NCBI GenBank assembly: GCA_027457205.1
Contig: DAIDTM010000569.1
Coordinates: forward strand, 1-5,096
DNA length: 5,096 nucleotides
From: Anaerolineae bacterium
GTDB lineage: Bacteria > Chloroflexota > Anaerolineae > UBA4142
Reading direction: 5' to 3'
Below the pieces are notes generated by a model that saw only the letters and a program-made list of their open reading frames with translations, made no database searches and was not told the DNA's origin. The position numbers and the translations under genes are program-made. Shown here piece by piece: positions 4,671 to 5,096 of this stretch (position 1 is its first letter; each line of letters opens with the position of its first letter).

Positions 4671-5096
4671 TTATGCAGTTACGCGCGCCATCTTGCGCAC
4701 CAGCGACACCGCTTTCATTGCCGCCGCACCCGCCATGCCGATGCAATCGTCCAAATCCTTGGGACCTGCCGCCGCGCCGGCGACGAAAATACCCGGCACC
4801 GAGGTCGCGGTGGGATCGAGCGCATCGTGCGGCACATCGATAAAATGATATTTGTTCTGCTGGATTCCGAAAACCTTTGCCATGTCGCGCGTGCCCTGGC
4901 TCGCCTCCATCCCGTTCGAAAGAATCACGATGTCCATCGGCACTTCGACCGGGCGCCCCATTGTTGTATCCTCGCCGCGGATCAAAAGTTTGTCGCCCTG
5001 TTTCAAAATCTCGGTGACGATGCCTTTGATGTATTGGACTTTGTATTTTTCTTGCGCGGGCCAATAAATTTCATTTTCCCAGTAGCCGTACATACG
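4671..5096 (-). CDS. HdrA-like FAD-dependent oxidoreductase, C-terminal fragment (5' end outside window)
   Basis: The frame is open from the window edge to TAA at 4671-4673, giving 141 residues; the true start lies beyond 5096. It matches the end of the pyridine-nucleotide-disulfide-oxidoreductase-like FAD domain of HdrA. Counting from the methionine at 5093: YWPAQEKYKVQYIKG (10-24), an acidic/hydrophobic strand DIVILSNGMEASQGT (54-68), and the C-terminal FAD-binding motif PGIFVAGAAAGPKDLDDCIG (100-119) followed by the AAAMKA helix. GAA.GPKD is characteristic of HdrA rather than of generic flavoproteins. HdrA carries the FAD that splits or merges electron pairs in Hdr complexes. The protein ends about 20 residues after this motif and has no ferredoxin-type cysteine motif at its C-terminus, unlike the methanogen form. 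The N-terminal part, where the remaining FAD contacts and HdrA cysteines would lie, is not visible. Confidence 0.88.
   Translation of the reverse strand, partial: RMYGYWENEIYWPAQEKYKVQYIKGIVTEILKQGDKLLIRGEDTTMGRPVEVPMDIVILSNGMEASQGTRDMAKVFGIQQNKYHFIDVPHDALDPTATSVPGIFVAGAAAGPKDLDDCIGMAGAAAMKAVSLVRKMARVTA

Noticed and set aside
4598..4672. Intrinsic terminator: hairpin followed by six T residues on the plus strand
   Set aside because: No plus-strand gene precedes it. In the direction of the operon the hairpin is followed by AGATTTGATT and not by a T-run.

Overview
The window is one continuous minus-strand gene cluster for flavin- and iron-sulfur-based electron transfer. In transcription order (right to left) it holds: the C-terminal end of an HdrA-like FAD protein (4671-5096, start outside the window); an unrecognised 258-residue protein (3811-4587); an HdrC-HdrB fusion iron-sulfur protein (2538-3821); electron transfer flavoprotein beta (1696-2463) and alpha (648-1625); and the N-terminal membrane part of a protein that looks like the ETF:quinone-type membrane iron-sulfur oxidoreductase often found beside etfBA (1-548, 3' end outside the window). 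No plus-strand gene is credible, and I see no RNA gene, insertion sequence or CRISPR array.

The likely logic is as follows. EtfAB takes electrons from acyl-CoA dehydrogenases or a similar donor. The membrane protein would pass them to the quinone pool. The HdrA/HdrCB-like soluble proteins, with FAD and several [4Fe-4S] centres, would link the same flavoprotein to a low-potential carrier or thiol/disulfide couple, possibly by electron bifurcation or confurcation. Gene content and order support a shared pathway; the direction of flow and the partners are inference. The HdrB-like half is unlikely to be a classical heterodisulfide reductase: its first CCG motif has lost every expected cysteine (EEKDDGD and GPHE where CC and CPHC are usual), and the second has CPFE instead of CPFC.

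The second theme is the spacing between genes. The unknown gene and hdrCB overlap by 11 bp, with the hdrCB ribosome-binding site inside the upstream gene. All four other junctions are 70-99 bp gaps, each occupied by an AT-rich imperfect palindrome built from short tandem units: GCCAAA every 9 bp at two junctions, TGACAAAT at one, GTAAAACG at one. Each palindrome sits at or next to the upstream stop codon and just before the next gene's start region. At two junctions the upstream stop codon lies inside the palindrome.

The organism looks like an anaerobic bacterium of moderately high GC in its genes, with AT-rich intergenic repeats. Protein style and cluster content would fit an uncultured Chloroflexota (Anaerolineae or Dehalococcoidia-like) lineage, but this is an impression from the sequence, not a computed placement.
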